Of a stretch of 64,000 nt of DNA, positions 26,687-35,918 are shown piece by piece. The notes beneath the pieces are model-generated. The model saw only the letters and a program-made list of their open reading frames with translations. It was not told the origin of the DNA and searched no databases. Each line of letters opens with the position of its first letter. Positions within the stretch are counted from its first letter, which is position 1. Position numbers and translations under genes: made by a program. This DNA comes from Flavobacterium sp. Sd200 (GTDB lineage Bacteria > Bacteroidota > Bacteroidia > Flavobacteriales > Flavobacteriaceae): contig NZ_WUMN01000003.1 in the NCBI RefSeq assembly GCF_009826935.1, forward strand, positions 248,001 to 312,000, in the 5' to 3' direction.

Positions 26687-26750
26687 TTATAGTTAGGTTT
26701 TTGGAAATAATGCCAAAAACTTTAAGTTGTATTTACTAAAACGTTTTTAA

Positions 26751-27479
26751 GTGCGGTCTTTAACTCCCGAAAATATTTTCATACTTGCCATAGCGCGTTG
26801 TGCACTGTTGCTTCCGCTTTTTATAATTAGCTGGAGTAAAAAGGCAGAGGTTAATATAAAATATGTTTGCTTATTTTTTGGCGTTGTACTTATAGATCAA
26901 CTATTACTGCATTTTTTAGCCAGCGTAACACTTTTCCATAACCAACAATGGAACTGGGTTGGCAAAGCAGTCGAATGTGTCTTAGCGCTATTACTTGTTT
27001 TTAAATCGCCCTGGTTGAATATTAAAGAAGTTGGCCTAACATTTCAGGTTAAGGATAAGAAAATGGTGTTTGGTATTATTGGAGTGATCCTTTTCATAAC
27101 TTTTGCAACACAGTATTTTCAAAACACCGCAAAGCCTTATCCTGATGCAGAAACACTCTTGTTTCAGTTCACTATGCCGGGTATTGCTGAAGAGTTGGTG
27201 TTTAGAGGTGTGTTACTGGGGTTATTGAATAAAGTTTATACCGCAAAAATTAATATTTTTGGCGTGCCATTAGGTTGGGCAGCTCTAATAACATCAGTAT
27301 TATTTGGAGTGGTACATGCGTTTAATTTTTATTCTAACAGCATCGATTTTAACTTGGGCTATTTTTTTAGCAGTTTTCTGATGGGATTAATATTTGTTTT
27401 TATTAAAGAAAAATCGCAGAGCCTTGTGCCGAGCATAATTTGCCATAACCTCTATAATGCTGTTATTGTCTTTTTCTGA
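26751..27479 (+). CDS. CPBP-family intramembrane metalloprotease
   Basis: A 242-residue polytopic membrane protein starting at GTG, with about seven hydrophobic segments. The Abi/CPBP (CAAX protease-like) motifs are present in order: EELVFRG near residue 145, FGVVHAFNF near 187 and a final CHNLYNA. The Glu-Glu and the two His residues are the expected metal ligands and catalytic residues. Bacterial members act in prenyl-protein-like cleavage, peptide immunity or unknown roles; the substrate is not known. Its 3' end overlaps the convergent SDR gene by 17 bp. Confidence 0.85.
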   Translation: MRSLTPENIFILAIARCALLLPLFIISWSKKAEVNIKYVCLFFGVVLIDQLLLHFLASVTLFHNQQWNWVGKAVECVLALLLVFKSPWLNIKEVGLTFQVKDKKMVFGIIGVILFITFATQYFQNTAKPYPDAETLLFQFTMPGIAEELVFRGVLLGLLNKVYTAKINIFGVPLGWAALITSVLFGVVHAFNFYSNSIDFNLGYFFSSFLMGLIFVFIKEKSQSLVPSIICHNLYNAVIVFF

Positions 27480-28446
27480 CAGCAATCAATGCAAAACCAA
27501 TTCCTAATCCCGCTATTAGAGCCAGGCTCAGGTTCCGGTTCGTGTCTGCAGGCAACTTTCCATACACGCGAAGAGGCTCCTTAGACTTTACAAGTACATT
27601 TCCGGGATTATCTTTTTTCTCCTTATTTAGCTTCATTTTTAACCTTACCGCTGTGGAGGCTGTATTTATTATCAGTTTAGGAAATAGCCTGTAAAGGTTT
27701 GTAATTGCCGCCGACCTGAGGTCCGGGAACAGGTCTTTTTTGGGGTGTTTGGCCAATTCGAGCATTTTTTCTGCTGTTTGGCGTGGGTCTGAAGCCATTG
27801 CTGAAATACTCATATTAAACCCGGAGTATTTTGCCGAATGCAAATTGCCTGTAGAGTTTTGCAACTGCGGATAAAGATTGCATACATGAATATGTTTTCT
27901 GTTCGATAACTCTCCCTGCAAACATTCCATCATTCCTCTTATGCCGTATTTTGTAGCCGAATACACGGCACTGTATGGTGCAGGCATAAAACCACCAATA
28001 GATACATTGTTTATCAAAATTCCCTCGTCCTGTTCTTTAAAAATTTTGATAGCATTATATGCACCGTGCATGTAGCCAAACAAATTGGTTTTAATTACCT
28101 GCTCATGAATTTCCATTGGGATCTCTTCAAATTTACCACTGGCCATAACACCTGCATTATTTATCCAAATATCAATCCTGCCATTAATTTTCAACGCCTC
28201 TGTGGCTACTCTTTCAACATCTTCTTCTAAAGACATATCGGCAGGAACTCCAATTGCAGTAACATTTAGGTTTCTGCACGCTTCTACTGTTTCATCAATA
28301 CCTTTTTGCCCTCTCGCTACCACAACAATATTTGCGCCCTGTGCTGCAAAAACTTCGGCAGCAGCACGGCCCACTCCGCTGCTTGCGCCGGTAATTACTA
28401 CTGTCTTTTCCTTTAAACTGTCCTTAATTTGTTCTGTATTTTTCAT
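27463..28446 (-). CDS. Short-chain dehydrogenase/reductase with C-terminal membrane anchor
   Basis: A 327-residue SDR. The NAD(P)-binding motif TGASSGVGRAAAEVF is at residues 20-34, NNAGVMASG near 95, and the catalytic Ser with Tyr-x-x-x-Lys is seen in VYSATKYGIRG. After the catalytic domain a basic linker leads to a hydrophobic segment (LALIAGLGIGFALIAV) and a KRQ tail, suggesting an inner-membrane anchor. The substrate is unknown. It is convergent with the CPBP gene (17-bp overlap) and divergent from the next SDR. Confidence 0.85.
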   Translation of the reverse strand: MKNTEQIKDSLKEKTVVITGASSGVGRAAAEVFAAQGANIVVVARGQKGIDETVEACRNLNVTAIGVPADMSLEEDVERVATEALKINGRIDIWINNAGVMASGKFEEIPMEIHEQVIKTNLFGYMHGAYNAIKIFKEQDEGILINNVSIGGFMPAPYSAVYSATKYGIRGMMECLQGELSNRKHIHVCNLYPQLQNSTGNLHSAKYSGFNMSISAMASDPRQTAEKMLELAKHPKKDLFPDLRSAAITNLYRLFPKLIINTASTAVRLKMKLNKEKKDNPGNVLVKSKEPLRVYGKLPADTNRNLSLALIAGLGIGFALIAVRKRQ

Positions 28447-28601
28447 AATTCTTTTATATTAAAAACATGATTAACATAGGCTTTAGGCTAAACTTCCATA
28501 CAAATTACTATGAAAAGCTTTTTGCTATACTATATTTAAGAAAACTTTATTCAATTGAACATTCGTTTATTAAGCTTTAATGTTCTGAGAGCATTTTTTC
28601 T

Positions 28602-28663
28602 CAATTAGACTACGTTCCCACCCAATTAGGCTACTTGCGCTGCGCATTGCATCCCGAACTTTG
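28602..28663 (+). promoter_or_regulatory. Promoter with tandem operator upstream of SDR-AraC pair
   Basis: Two direct repeats CAATTAGACTAC (28602-28613) and CAATTAGGCTAC (28623-28634) are 21 bp apart, two helical turns, and abut a TTG -33 box (28635-28637). An 18-bp spacer leads to GAACTTTG (28656-28663), a near match to TAnnTTTG. The layout is typical of AraC-type activator sites and the regulator gene lies downstream. Confidence 0.55.
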
Positions 28664-28689
28664 TATCATCAATTTAAAACATATAAATT

Positions 28690-29532
28690 ATGTCAGATCA
28701 AAAAACAACAGACGGTACAAAAGTTTGGTTTATAACAGGAGCTTCGCGCGGGTTTGGCCGTGTATGGGCAGAGGCTGCTTTAAAACGTGGCGATAAAGTA
28801 GCTGCAACGGCCCGCAAGCTGGAAAGTATAGCGGTGCTTAACGAACAGTTTGGAGACCGTGTGCTTACTTTGGAGCTTGATGTTACTAACGCCACCCAGG
28901 CAAAAGAAGCTGTAGAAAAAGCTCATGCGCACTTTGGCAGACTTGATATAGTGTTGAACAATGCAGGTTACTCGCTTGTAGGTACTATAGAAGAAGCCAG
29001 CGCCGATGATGTTAAGGCTATGTATGATACGAATGTTTTTGGAACGCTTGCTGTAATACAGGCTGCATTGCCTTTGCTGAGGGAGCAGGGCTATGGCCAT
29101 ATACTTGGAACTTCGAGCAATTTGGGGCATGTAACACTTCCTGTTATTGGCTACTATGCATCATCTAAATGGGCATTTGAAGCTATACATGAAAGCCTTT
29201 CGTTAGAGGTTAAAGATTTTGGTATAAAAGTAACCATAATTGAGCCGGGTGCTTATGCTACCGAGTTTGGCAGTCAGGAGTCGCTTAAGTTTGCGCCGGG
29301 CATGGATGTTTACAACGATTTTAAGGCTAACTTTTTCCAACGCTTGCAGAACCTTGAACGCGGAAACCCTGATGCAACCCCACAAGGGCTGTTTGCTGCG
29401 GTAGATGCCGAAAATCCTCCGTTACGACTGTCGCTGGGCAGTAATAACCTGGCTTGGGTAAAAGGCGAATATGCCAGCCGCATGGCTGAGTGGGAAGCGT
29501 GGGAAGCGGTTGCTGTGGCTGCACAGGGATAA
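28690..29532 (+). CDS. Short-chain dehydrogenase/reductase
   Basis: A 280-residue classical SDR: cofactor motif TGASRGFGRVWAEAAL at residues 18-33, acidic strand end LTLELDV, NNAGYSLVG near 97, catalytic Ser in GTSSNLGH and YYASSKWAFE as the Tyr-x-x-x-Lys site, then IEPGAYATEF. It is probably a cytoplasmic NADP-dependent carbonyl reductase with unknown substrate. It lies 74 bp before an AraC-type regulator on the same strand, a common pairing in which the regulator controls the reductase. Confidence 0.9.
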   Translation: MSDQKTTDGTKVWFITGASRGFGRVWAEAALKRGDKVAATARKLESIAVLNEQFGDRVLTLELDVTNATQAKEAVEKAHAHFGRLDIVLNNAGYSLVGTIEEASADDVKAMYDTNVFGTLAVIQAALPLLREQGYGHILGTSSNLGHVTLPVIGYYASSKWAFEAIHESLSLEVKDFGIKVTIIEPGAYATEFGSQESLKFAPGMDVYNDFKANFFQRLQNLERGNPDATPQGLFAAVDAENPPLRLSLGSNNLAWVKGEYASRMAEWEAWEAVAVAAQG

Positions 29533-29606
29533 GAAATTAAACCAATTGCAATAGGGTAGCCGGTAGTCTGCAGATTATCGGTTATCTTTATATAAATTTT
29601 CCTGAT

Positions 29607-30527
29607 ATGAAAAAAGAAGAAAATCAGCCGCATAATTTTACATCGCTTACAGAGGCGGCCCGTGCGTTTGGGTTGCCGGAACCTGTGCATCCGCTTATAA
29701 CCATACTGGGTGCCGAAAGTACGCAGGTTGTAGAGCGTTATGTTCCGCAGTCGCATGTGCTCCATTTTTATAAAATATCCTACAAGCCGCGTTTAAGCGG
29801 GCGTATAAAATATGGGCAGCATTATTATGATTTTGATGAAGGCGGACTGCTTTTTGCTGCGCCCGGCCAGGTAATTGGCAATGATGAAAACCATGGTGGT
29901 GTGTGTTCGCAATATACATTGCTTATACATCCTGATTTTTTATTGTCCTATCCGCTGGCAAAAAAAATAAAGCAGTATGGCTTTTTCTCCTATTCGGCCA
30001 ATGAGTCACTGCACTTATCAGATAAGGAAAAGGCTACGATAATTTCCATTTTCAGTATTATTGAAGAAGAGCTCAACAGTCGCCTTGACGATTTTAGCCA
30101 GGATGTTATTATCTCTCAAATAGAATTGCTGCTCAATTATGCCAACCGTTTTTACCGCCGCCAGTTTATTACGCGTAAAGCAGTGAGCAACGACCTGCTT
30201 CAAAACCTTGAAGAAATTTTAGACGAATATTTTGGCAATGAACAATCGTTAAACGCAGGCATACCTACTGTACAGTATCTTGCAGGCAGATTGCATATAT
30301 CGCCCAGCTATCTTAGCGATATGCTGCGCTCGCTTACAGGTCAAAACGCACAACAGCACATACACAACAAGCTGATAGAAAAAGCTAAAGAGCAGTTAGC
30401 GGTAACAAGTTTGTCGGTTAGCGAAATAGCCTATAGCCTGGGATTTGAACACCCGCAGTCGTTCAGTAAGCTGTTTAAAACCAAAACAAGCCTTTCGCCG
30501 GGAGAGTTTAGGAAGAGTTTTAATTAG
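29607..30527 (+). CDS. AraC-family transcriptional regulator
   Basis: A 306-residue regulator with an N-terminal cupin-like sensor half (YGQHYYDFDEGGLLFAAPGQVI) and a C-terminal double helix-turn-helix: AGRLHISPSYLSDMLRSLTG for the first helix pair and VSEIAYSLGFEHPQSFSKLFKTKTSLSPGEFRK for the second. It probably activates the upstream SDR gene and itself through the tandem repeats at 28602-28634. The inducer is unknown. The gene ends 8 bp from the convergent hypothetical gene. Confidence 0.9.
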   Translation: MKKEENQPHNFTSLTEAARAFGLPEPVHPLITILGAESTQVVERYVPQSHVLHFYKISYKPRLSGRIKYGQHYYDFDEGGLLFAAPGQVIGNDENHGGVCSQYTLLIHPDFLLSYPLAKKIKQYGFFSYSANESLHLSDKEKATIISIFSIIEEELNSRLDDFSQDVIISQIELLLNYANRFYRRQFITRKAVSNDLLQNLEEILDEYFGNEQSLNAGIPTVQYLAGRLHISPSYLSDMLRSLTGQNAQQHIHNKLIEKAKEQLAVTSLSVSEIAYSLGFEHPQSFSKLFKTKTSLSPGEFRKSFN

Positions 30528-30535
30528 GTTGTTTT

Positions 30536-31027
30536 TTAATCAGGATTTCTCCTGTCAGATTCTTTCTCATGGATTATTAAACATAGAGAAACTACAAGTT
30601 CTAAGTCTGCAATATTGTCATCTATTATAAAAATATCTTCGTTACTCAGGAAAGTACTTTGGTGTTTTGCATAACGTCCTATTTCAGTTCCATTTTTTGA
30701 AATAATATATATATTATATTCATTTTCTTTTACTGTATAGGTGTTATCATGATAGTTGGCTTTGTAATGTGGTTTCCATCTTTCAATTCGATTAAAATGA
30801 ATCGGGATATTTTCACGATTCAAAAAGCGAACTTTATAGCTGTCCTGTAATAATGTTAATTCGCGTATAATTACTGACAGGACGATGTTGTCTTTTTTAT
30901 CAATTAATTTTACACATTCCTGCCCTGCAATACTGTCTGTTATGGCGGAATATAGCTCCTTATCATCAACAAAAATTAGTTTTTTCCCTGATAGCGAAAA
31001 TGGTTTGGCAGCTATTTTTAAATGCAT
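30536..31027 (-). CDS. Hypothetical protein, 163 aa
   Basis: A mostly beta protein with no signal peptide or membrane segment at its N-terminus (MHLKIAAKPFSLSGKKLIFVDD) and a short hydrophobic stretch close to the C-terminus (LELVVSLCLIIHE). Alternating strands such as YNIYIISKNGTEIG and EDIFIIDDN loosely resemble scramblase/tubby-like folds, but I do not recognise a family. Base composition is more AT-rich than in the genes to the left. Confidence 0.6.
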   Translation of the reverse strand: MHLKIAAKPFSLSGKKLIFVDDKELYSAITDSIAGQECVKLIDKKDNIVLSVIIRELTLLQDSYKVRFLNRENIPIHFNRIERWKPHYKANYHDNTYTVKENEYNIYIISKNGTEIGRYAKHQSTFLSNEDIFIIDDNIADLELVVSLCLIIHEKESDRRNPD

Positions 31028-31115
31028 ATTTTCAAAATAAGTTTATAAGACGGGTTATTATTATTGTATCTAATATAAAAGAATATGCGTGTATCTTAGT
31101 GCTTAATTATAAAGA

Positions 31116-31141
31116 AAAAGCTCTGCAATTGCAGAGCTTTT
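31116..31141 (-). terminator. Palindromic terminator of the DUF3667 gene
   Basis: A perfect 11-bp stem AAAAGCTCTGC with a four-base AATT loop and T residues on either strand, about 100 bp after the DUF3667 stop. Confidence 0.75.
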
Positions 31142-31243
31142 ATGTTTTGATACTATTCTCTCAAAAACAATCTTAATCGAACAGAAGTTTATGTCTCATT
31201 ATATGTTTAAGAAAGTAATTAAGGGTGGCATCTTTGCTTTCTA

Positions 31244-31984
31244 TTAATTGAAGTATTTAAGTCCAATTATATTTAAAATGTTGTTTATTATTTGTTTTGT
31301 CAGTAAGTATAAAATGGAAACAATAACAACCCTGATGATTAGTTGGTGCTTTTTAAAATCAAAGACCGAGAAGTATTGGTAATAGAAAATTATTACATAC
31401 AAAAAGGTGAGCGCAGTAAGAAAATGGTTTACGTAAAAAAGAAAATCTATATTATCACTAAAAATCATACAGATTATTAGTATAAAACTGATTGCTAATG
31501 TTCCGCACAACAAGTATAAATTAAGGACTAAGTTCTCGGTATAATTTTGCTTACTCTTTTTGAAAACTAAATAACTGACAAGAGAAATAATGGGTATGTG
31601 CAGAAAAACTGTAATTTTTGAATAATGTTTTAATACTTTTAAAACGCCTTCTATTGCTGTTTTATCCTCATAAAAAACAGAGGCATCAAATTTTGCCCAC
31701 TTTCTCAGAAAATAGCCTATTGTTATTAAAAGAATTATGGTTGAAAAATAATTAAAGTGTTTTACTCTTTTTCCTTGTACATATTCTCTGATACTGTGTC
31801 CAGGTCGGGTAAATAGTTCCTTTATTGTGTAGAAAAAGCCTTTGTCAAAGTGAAAAATTCCGTGAATAAAATCGTGTTGAAAAACATGATATAGCGAAAA
31901 TCTGTGTGTGGATGTTGCCTGGCTGCAATTATTACAAAATTTCCCAGAAATTACTTCATTACAATTTAAACAGTTGGTTGTCAT
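31244..31984 (-). CDS. DUF3667 membrane protein
   Basis: A 246-residue protein that begins with a small zinc-ribbon-like motif (CLNCNEVISGKFCNNCSQ), then HRFSLYHVFQHDFIHGIFHFDKGFFYTI and LFTRPGHSIREYVQGKRVKHF, the hallmark of DUF3667, followed by about four or five membrane helices. Function is unknown; the proteins are widespread in Bacteroidota. Both CxxC pairs are intact. It stands alone, with a terminator downstream. Confidence 0.85.
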   Translation of the reverse strand: MTTNCLNCNEVISGKFCNNCSQATSTHRFSLYHVFQHDFIHGIFHFDKGFFYTIKELFTRPGHSIREYVQGKRVKHFNYFSTIILLITIGYFLRKWAKFDASVFYEDKTAIEGVLKVLKHYSKITVFLHIPIISLVSYLVFKKSKQNYTENLVLNLYLLCGTLAISFILIICMIFSDNIDFLFYVNHFLTALTFLYVIIFYYQYFSVFDFKKHQLIIRVVIVSILYLLTKQIINNILNIIGLKYFN

Positions 31985-32294
31985 TAGTCAGTTAAAAACG
32001 TATAGTCAATTTATATTCTTTTGTGAGCCTTTGCGGTATTTGTATTGGCCGTTGCCTTATGTTTTTATAATAGCGGCTGTCTGCCCAAATAAGGATGGCT
32101 CTCACTACTGTATTACAGATTAAAGACAAATATATAATTAATATTTTTACTACAAATTTAATATATAAAAAGTGGGCTGAGTTGAGTGTATGTGCTGTGG
32201 ATTCTTCTAAAATCAAATTTCCTGATTTAAAGTATTTGCGGAAATCCTAACAGAATTAATTACTGATATTGACTCTTATGGAAATTTTAAATCA

Positions 32295-32327
32295 TAAAAA
32301 AAGTCTGAGAATTTAATTCTCAGACTT
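32295..32327 (-). terminator. Strong minus-strand terminator
   Basis: A 12-bp perfect stem (AAGTCTGAGAAT) with a three-base loop and a T-run on the minus strand. It lies just after a tRNA-like 3' end read on that strand, and about 390 bp after the DUF2971 stop. Confidence 0.8.
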
Positions 32328-32340
32328 ACTGCTTTTATTG

Positions 32341-32361
32341 TGACCACGATGGGATTCGAAC
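32341..32361 (-). other. Possible 3' tRNA remnant / attachment site
   Basis: Read on the minus strand, GTTCGAATCCCATCGTGGTCA has the T-loop (TTCGAAT), T-stem 3' strand and acceptor-like 3' end of a tRNA, with a terminator right behind it. The 5' part of a tRNA is absent: the T-stem 5' strand (ATAAG) no longer pairs fully. Such 3' tRNA duplicates mark integration ends. The rest of 31985-32712 contains no gene that I can support. Confidence 0.35.
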
Positions 32362-32712
32362 TTATTTCTGAAAGCCCAGTAAAACCTGGCTATTCCAACT
32401 TCAATTTTAAAAGTGCCACGAAAGGCGTGAACGCTGCAAATGGTCTGATAATTTAAAACTAAACATCAAGAAATCAATCAGTTATACGCAGAGTGAGCAC
32501 TACATTTTATTTCCGGCACTTAACTGATGAAATCGGTTATTTTAGACATTCACCACAGTCGTTTAACGACCCTTTTTCGATACTATAATTCCATACAAAT
32601 GTAATCAATATTATAATCACATGATAATTTTAACGTATGGTCATTAGAGGTAATCTCTTTCTTATTAATCACCATCAAGCACAACTATAGATCTGCAACA
32701 CATAACTACAGG

Positions 32713-33609
32713 TTATCCTTTTGTAAGCCTAAATTCCTGCGGGTGCTTTTTCATTCGGTACATGGGTACATTGTTCATGGCTGCGAATCGATATAATTTC
32801 TCCTTCAAATCCTCACTGTTTGCCTCAAACCGTGTTCCCAAGTAGATGGCAACCGGTTTTGGTACCTGCAATTTTTGCGGAAAATTTTCTGATTGCTTAA
32901 AAATCGTTATCCGCCATTCTTGTTCATATTCCCATTCTTTTGATTTGATCATGCTTGAGGCAATCATCTGCATCGTATTATATTCCTCAAAAATCCCAAT
33001 TTTAGGCACCTTAGGGCTGTAGATGACAGGCTGGGCAAATGTCCTGGCAATATCATTGTCCAGTAAGTCGTATTCAATACATATACCTTTATGCTCCTGG
33101 GCATAATGACTCCATAACAGTAGCGAATCGTTATTTAGGCTAAAGCTGCAAATCCGAAGCTTGCGGTTGGTTTCTGATACAATTTCTGACCATCTGTCCT
33201 GCACTTTTGCGAGTTGTTGTTCCGGCGATAGATTTAGGGGTATGTTCTTGCCGGTACAAATCTCTATGTAGTCTTCATATGGCCTTTGGCTCTTAGCAAG
33301 TCGCCTGATTTCCGTCTCTGAGAGTTTTTTCCCTGTGATTTGAACAAACAAGTCTCGAAAGTCTCGGGAACCGTAGTATTTCCTTAAACATTCGTTGTTG
33401 TCAAACTGTATTGAGCATTCGAAAGGGTCATTAAGGCTTGCAATTTCCGCAAGCCATATATAATTATTTTCCAGGATGTCAATAGTTCTTTCGGAAAGTG
33501 CCCTGTATTTATAGAAAGATCCCGGAAAATTCTTGAGCTTCAACGGAATCGCAGCATCAAAGTTTTCAACAAGCATCATTTCCCAATATTTATTCTGCCA
33601 ATTTTTCAA
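32713..33609 (-). CDS. DUF2971 protein
   Basis: A 298-residue soluble protein with the DUF2971 signature: YKYRALSERTIDILENNYIWLAEIASLNDPFEC near the N-terminus, ICSFSLNNDSLLLWSHYAQEHKGICIEYD in the middle and EYEQEWRI towards the end. The family's function is not established; members often occur in phage, island and defence contexts. It lies at the left edge of the accessory region with about 335 bp of AT-rich DNA upstream (33610-33944) that shows no gene. Confidence 0.8.
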   Translation of the reverse strand: MKNWQNKYWEMMLVENFDAAIPLKLKNFPGSFYKYRALSERTIDILENNYIWLAEIASLNDPFECSIQFDNNECLRKYYGSRDFRDLFVQITGKKLSETEIRRLAKSQRPYEDYIEICTGKNIPLNLSPEQQLAKVQDRWSEIVSETNRKLRICSFSLNNDSLLLWSHYAQEHKGICIEYDLLDNDIARTFAQPVIYSPKVPKIGIFEEYNTMQMIASSMIKSKEWEYEQEWRITIFKQSENFPQKLQVPKPVAIYLGTRFEANSEDLKEKLYRFAAMNNVPMYRMKKHPQEFRLTKG

Positions 33610-33944
33610 TTACGTAATATTTAGGTGTGTAAAGATACCATGACTTTCAGTGTCGCAACAGTGCTTTTTATTGTGATTTTTTCATGTCTTAAAATAAATT
33701 TCTGATAGCATTTCATTTGTGGTAAAGTTAAATTGGAAAGGGGTTTTTGTTTAAGTATCTGTAAATCAATTTTTTAAAATCTCAAAAAACCTGTCCTATT
33801 TTATTTTTCAGGTCTTAGATATTTTCGCTGGCTGTAACCCTTTTTCATGTTACACCGAAATAAATGTAACTGTTCTTAATTGCTGCAAAATTAGAAATTA
33901 TAGAACTGTTGAGTTGGAATCAAATGATATTGCCTAATAGTGAA

Positions 33945-34148
33945 ATGAATAAATTAAAAGTTATGTTGGAATATTTAAACCTGCCCAAAATCATTGCTGT
34001 AGGTTTGGTACTTTTTATACCGATGCTGCTGCTGCTGCTAATATTAATGTATTGCCCGAGAGACCGCACAAGGTATGCTATGGACGAAATAAGGAAATTA
34101 ATCAGGGCTTTCAAAAGCGGCAGCAAGCCATCCAATGGGAGGCCTTGA
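33945..34148 (+). CDS. Small single-pass membrane protein, 67 aa
   Basis: The frame encodes MNKLKVMLEYLNL, then a strong membrane segment (IIAVGLVLFIPMLLLLLILMY) and a basic tail (RDRTRYAMDEIRKLIRAFKSG). In-frame earlier starts exist at a TTG (33909) and an ATG (33924). The composition looks like a true small membrane protein, but there is no homologue I recognise and an 89-codon frame runs on the opposite strand. Unknown function. Confidence 0.4.
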   Translation: MNKLKVMLEYLNLPKIIAVGLVLFIPMLLLLLILMYCPRDRTRYAMDEIRKLIRAFKSGSKPSNGRP

Positions 34149-34279
34149 TTTTTGCCGGATAATTTCATTAGATTATCTTTTCGCACCACAATTAGAAATT
34201 GTGAGGCTCAATTATTTGGACATCCCGCTGCTAGGGCAATGCGGCCTGCAAGGGCATTTTGATCATAATCGGTTTAATA

Positions 34280-35284
34280 TTAGTCTTCCAGATTCCAATC
34301 AAGACCATTTATCTGTGCCCGGAAACTAATGATATTCTGTACCAGGTCCTCAAAGGAATGGCTTGCCCCAAATATCATTTGCTCCTGCATCACGGTATAA
34401 TCTCTTTTCCATTTGGCGATGATCGCCTCGGGCGGTATGCAGTTAATGAATTCCGGTTTATGCCTGTCATAATCTATTCCCCTTATCGCCGTAATTGTGC
34501 GCCTGTGTGCTACGATTTCCTGATATAGTACCTTGTTTTCCAATATGTGTGGCCCATAGTTCGTAATTAGCCGGTCGACGTCATAGAGATGCCTGCTCAG
34601 GCGCTCTACCCGGATATTCTCTGATGGCTTTTGAAACTCTTCGTGCAGCAGGAAGATTTTCTCTAAAAGTGTTCTTTCAGGGTTTACGGTCGCTATCTCA
34701 AAAGGGGTGTCTGCAAAAGGAAGTTCCGGAAAATGTTTTGCTACAAGGCTTGAAATGCTACGATGGCTAAAAGGTTCACGTAGGGAGCGACTCCCAATCT
34801 CAACAAGCACGCGGGGTTCAATATACTCATTATACTCAAAGACATGGGGATAATATATTTCTATAACCAGCGGATCCTGATCGCTGTCTTTGCTTTCCCT
34901 TAGCTTTAGCTCAACGGGGATGCCGTTTTGCTCAAAAATCGATATCAGTTCAGGAAAGAATACCTCAGATATGTATTTGTAAGAGGCCTTTCGTAGTTTT
35001 TTGACCTGTGTTGGAGTCATAGGCCCTTCAAAGCCCAAGTATTTGCGGTCCAGAGCCAGGTCTATATCTTCTGAAAAGCGCTCAATCAGGTCCCAGGCCT
35101 TGCTCAGGGAAGTCCCTCCCTTGAAAACAAGGTGCGCCGAGAGTGTGCTGGAAAACATCAGGTTAAGGGTGGTGGTAACCCACCAGTCCTTTTCCACTGC
35201 TTGCGGTGTCATCCCGGTGCGTGCGGCAATTTCAGTATATACTTCTGCTTTTTCCTTGTCGGTAAGTTGTAACCAGTGCTGCAT
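34280..35284 (-). CDS. AbiEii/AbiGii-type nucleotidyltransferase toxin
   Basis: A 334-residue protein of the AbiEii family, which acts as the toxin of type IV-like toxin-antitoxin pairs by a nucleotidyltransferase reaction that blocks growth, often giving phage resistance. The NTase core is clear: LVFKGGTSLSKAW near residue 52 followed by RFSEDIDLAL near 68 (the Gly-Gly-Thr-Ser and Asp-x-Asp metal site), then ATVNPERTLLEKIFLLHEE. It starts 5 bp after the DUF6088 gene stop, in the usual antitoxin-first order. Confidence 0.88.
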   Translation of the reverse strand: MQHWLQLTDKEKAEVYTEIAARTGMTPQAVEKDWWVTTTLNLMFSSTLSAHLVFKGGTSLSKAWDLIERFSEDIDLALDRKYLGFEGPMTPTQVKKLRKASYKYISEVFFPELISIFEQNGIPVELKLRESKDSDQDPLVIEIYYPHVFEYNEYIEPRVLVEIGSRSLREPFSHRSISSLVAKHFPELPFADTPFEIATVNPERTLLEKIFLLHEEFQKPSENIRVERLSRHLYDVDRLITNYGPHILENKVLYQEIVAHRRTITAIRGIDYDRHKPEFINCIPPEAIIAKWKRDYTVMQEQMIFGASHSFEDLVQNIISFRAQINGLDWNLED

Positions 35285-35289
35285 AGTGG

Positions 35290-35901
35290 TTAAGGTTTTT
35301 CAGGAAGTGCTTTTCTCATGATCTGTCGTATCCATTCCGGTGCTAATGCGATGTCACGCTCCAGGACTTCAGGTTTTTCTTTTTTGAGGAATTCGATAAT
35401 TTTTGCTTCCTGTTCGGGGGTCACTTTATCTTTTTCCAGTACGCGCAGTGCCTGTATGGCAAGCCCGGTGAGTTCCCCTTCCACAGCGAGGTTTTTCGGG
35501 GTGGTTTTCTTAAACAGGATACTGCGTTTTCCCAGTTGTATTTTCCGGGCAGCACCATCGGTCAGGTATACTACGTTCATGGGAACCTGGGTTGATAGCC
35601 CGAGCATGTTAAGGGCGTAGGTACCTGTGGGAAGGATGCGTGCCCTGTCCCTTTTGGCAATGGCCTTAGCGATAACCTCCGTTGAAGGGGTCAATGGCTG
35701 GCCTAAGAGCTTGCTCATTTCCGGACGTGTATAGATGCCTCTTGCAATTCGGGTAAGCTCTCCTTTAGTTGCCAGTCGTTCCAGTGTCTTGTTAACGGTC
35801 TTAGCCATGGCTACGGCAATGAAGTCATCGACAAAAAAAATCCGGCCTCTTCGGTTTTTTTTTATCTTTGCTAAGATCTTATTTTCAATGCTTTCAGTCA
35901 T
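35290..35901 (-). CDS. DUF6088 / AbiEi-like antitoxin-regulator
   Basis: A 203-residue protein with an N-terminal winged-helix-like region (GRIFFVDDFIAVAMAKTVNKTLERLATKGELTRIARGIYTRP) and a C-terminal domain with GTYALNMLGLSTQVPMNVVYLTDG. This is the DUF6088 pattern seen next to AbiEii-type toxins; AbiEi antitoxins repress their own promoter. It is the first gene of the pair. An inverted repeat overlaps its promoter, consistent with autoregulation. The toxin follows after 5 bp. Confidence 0.85.
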   Translation of the reverse strand: MTESIENKILAKIKKNRRGRIFFVDDFIAVAMAKTVNKTLERLATKGELTRIARGIYTRPEMSKLLGQPLTPSTEVIAKAIAKRDRARILPTGTYALNMLGLSTQVPMNVVYLTDGAARKIQLGKRSILFKKTTPKNLAVEGELTGLAIQALRVLEKDKVTPEQEAKIIEFLKKEKPEVLERDIALAPEWIRQIMRKALPEKP

Positions 35902-35918
35902 ATTATTAGCTTTAATCT

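Noticed and set aside
29310..29765. Minus-strand 151-codon frame across the SDR-AraC junction
   Set aside because: It overlaps two well-supported plus-strand genes and its product resembles nothing.
31992..32216. Minus-strand 74-codon frame in the spacer before the DUF3667 gene
   Set aside because: No motif, skewed AT-driven composition and a position covering the expected DUF3667 promoter.
33920..34189. Minus-strand 89-codon frame opposite the small membrane protein
   Set aside because: The product is an unconvincing mirror of the hydrophobic region; the plus-strand product has a clear membrane helix and basic tail.
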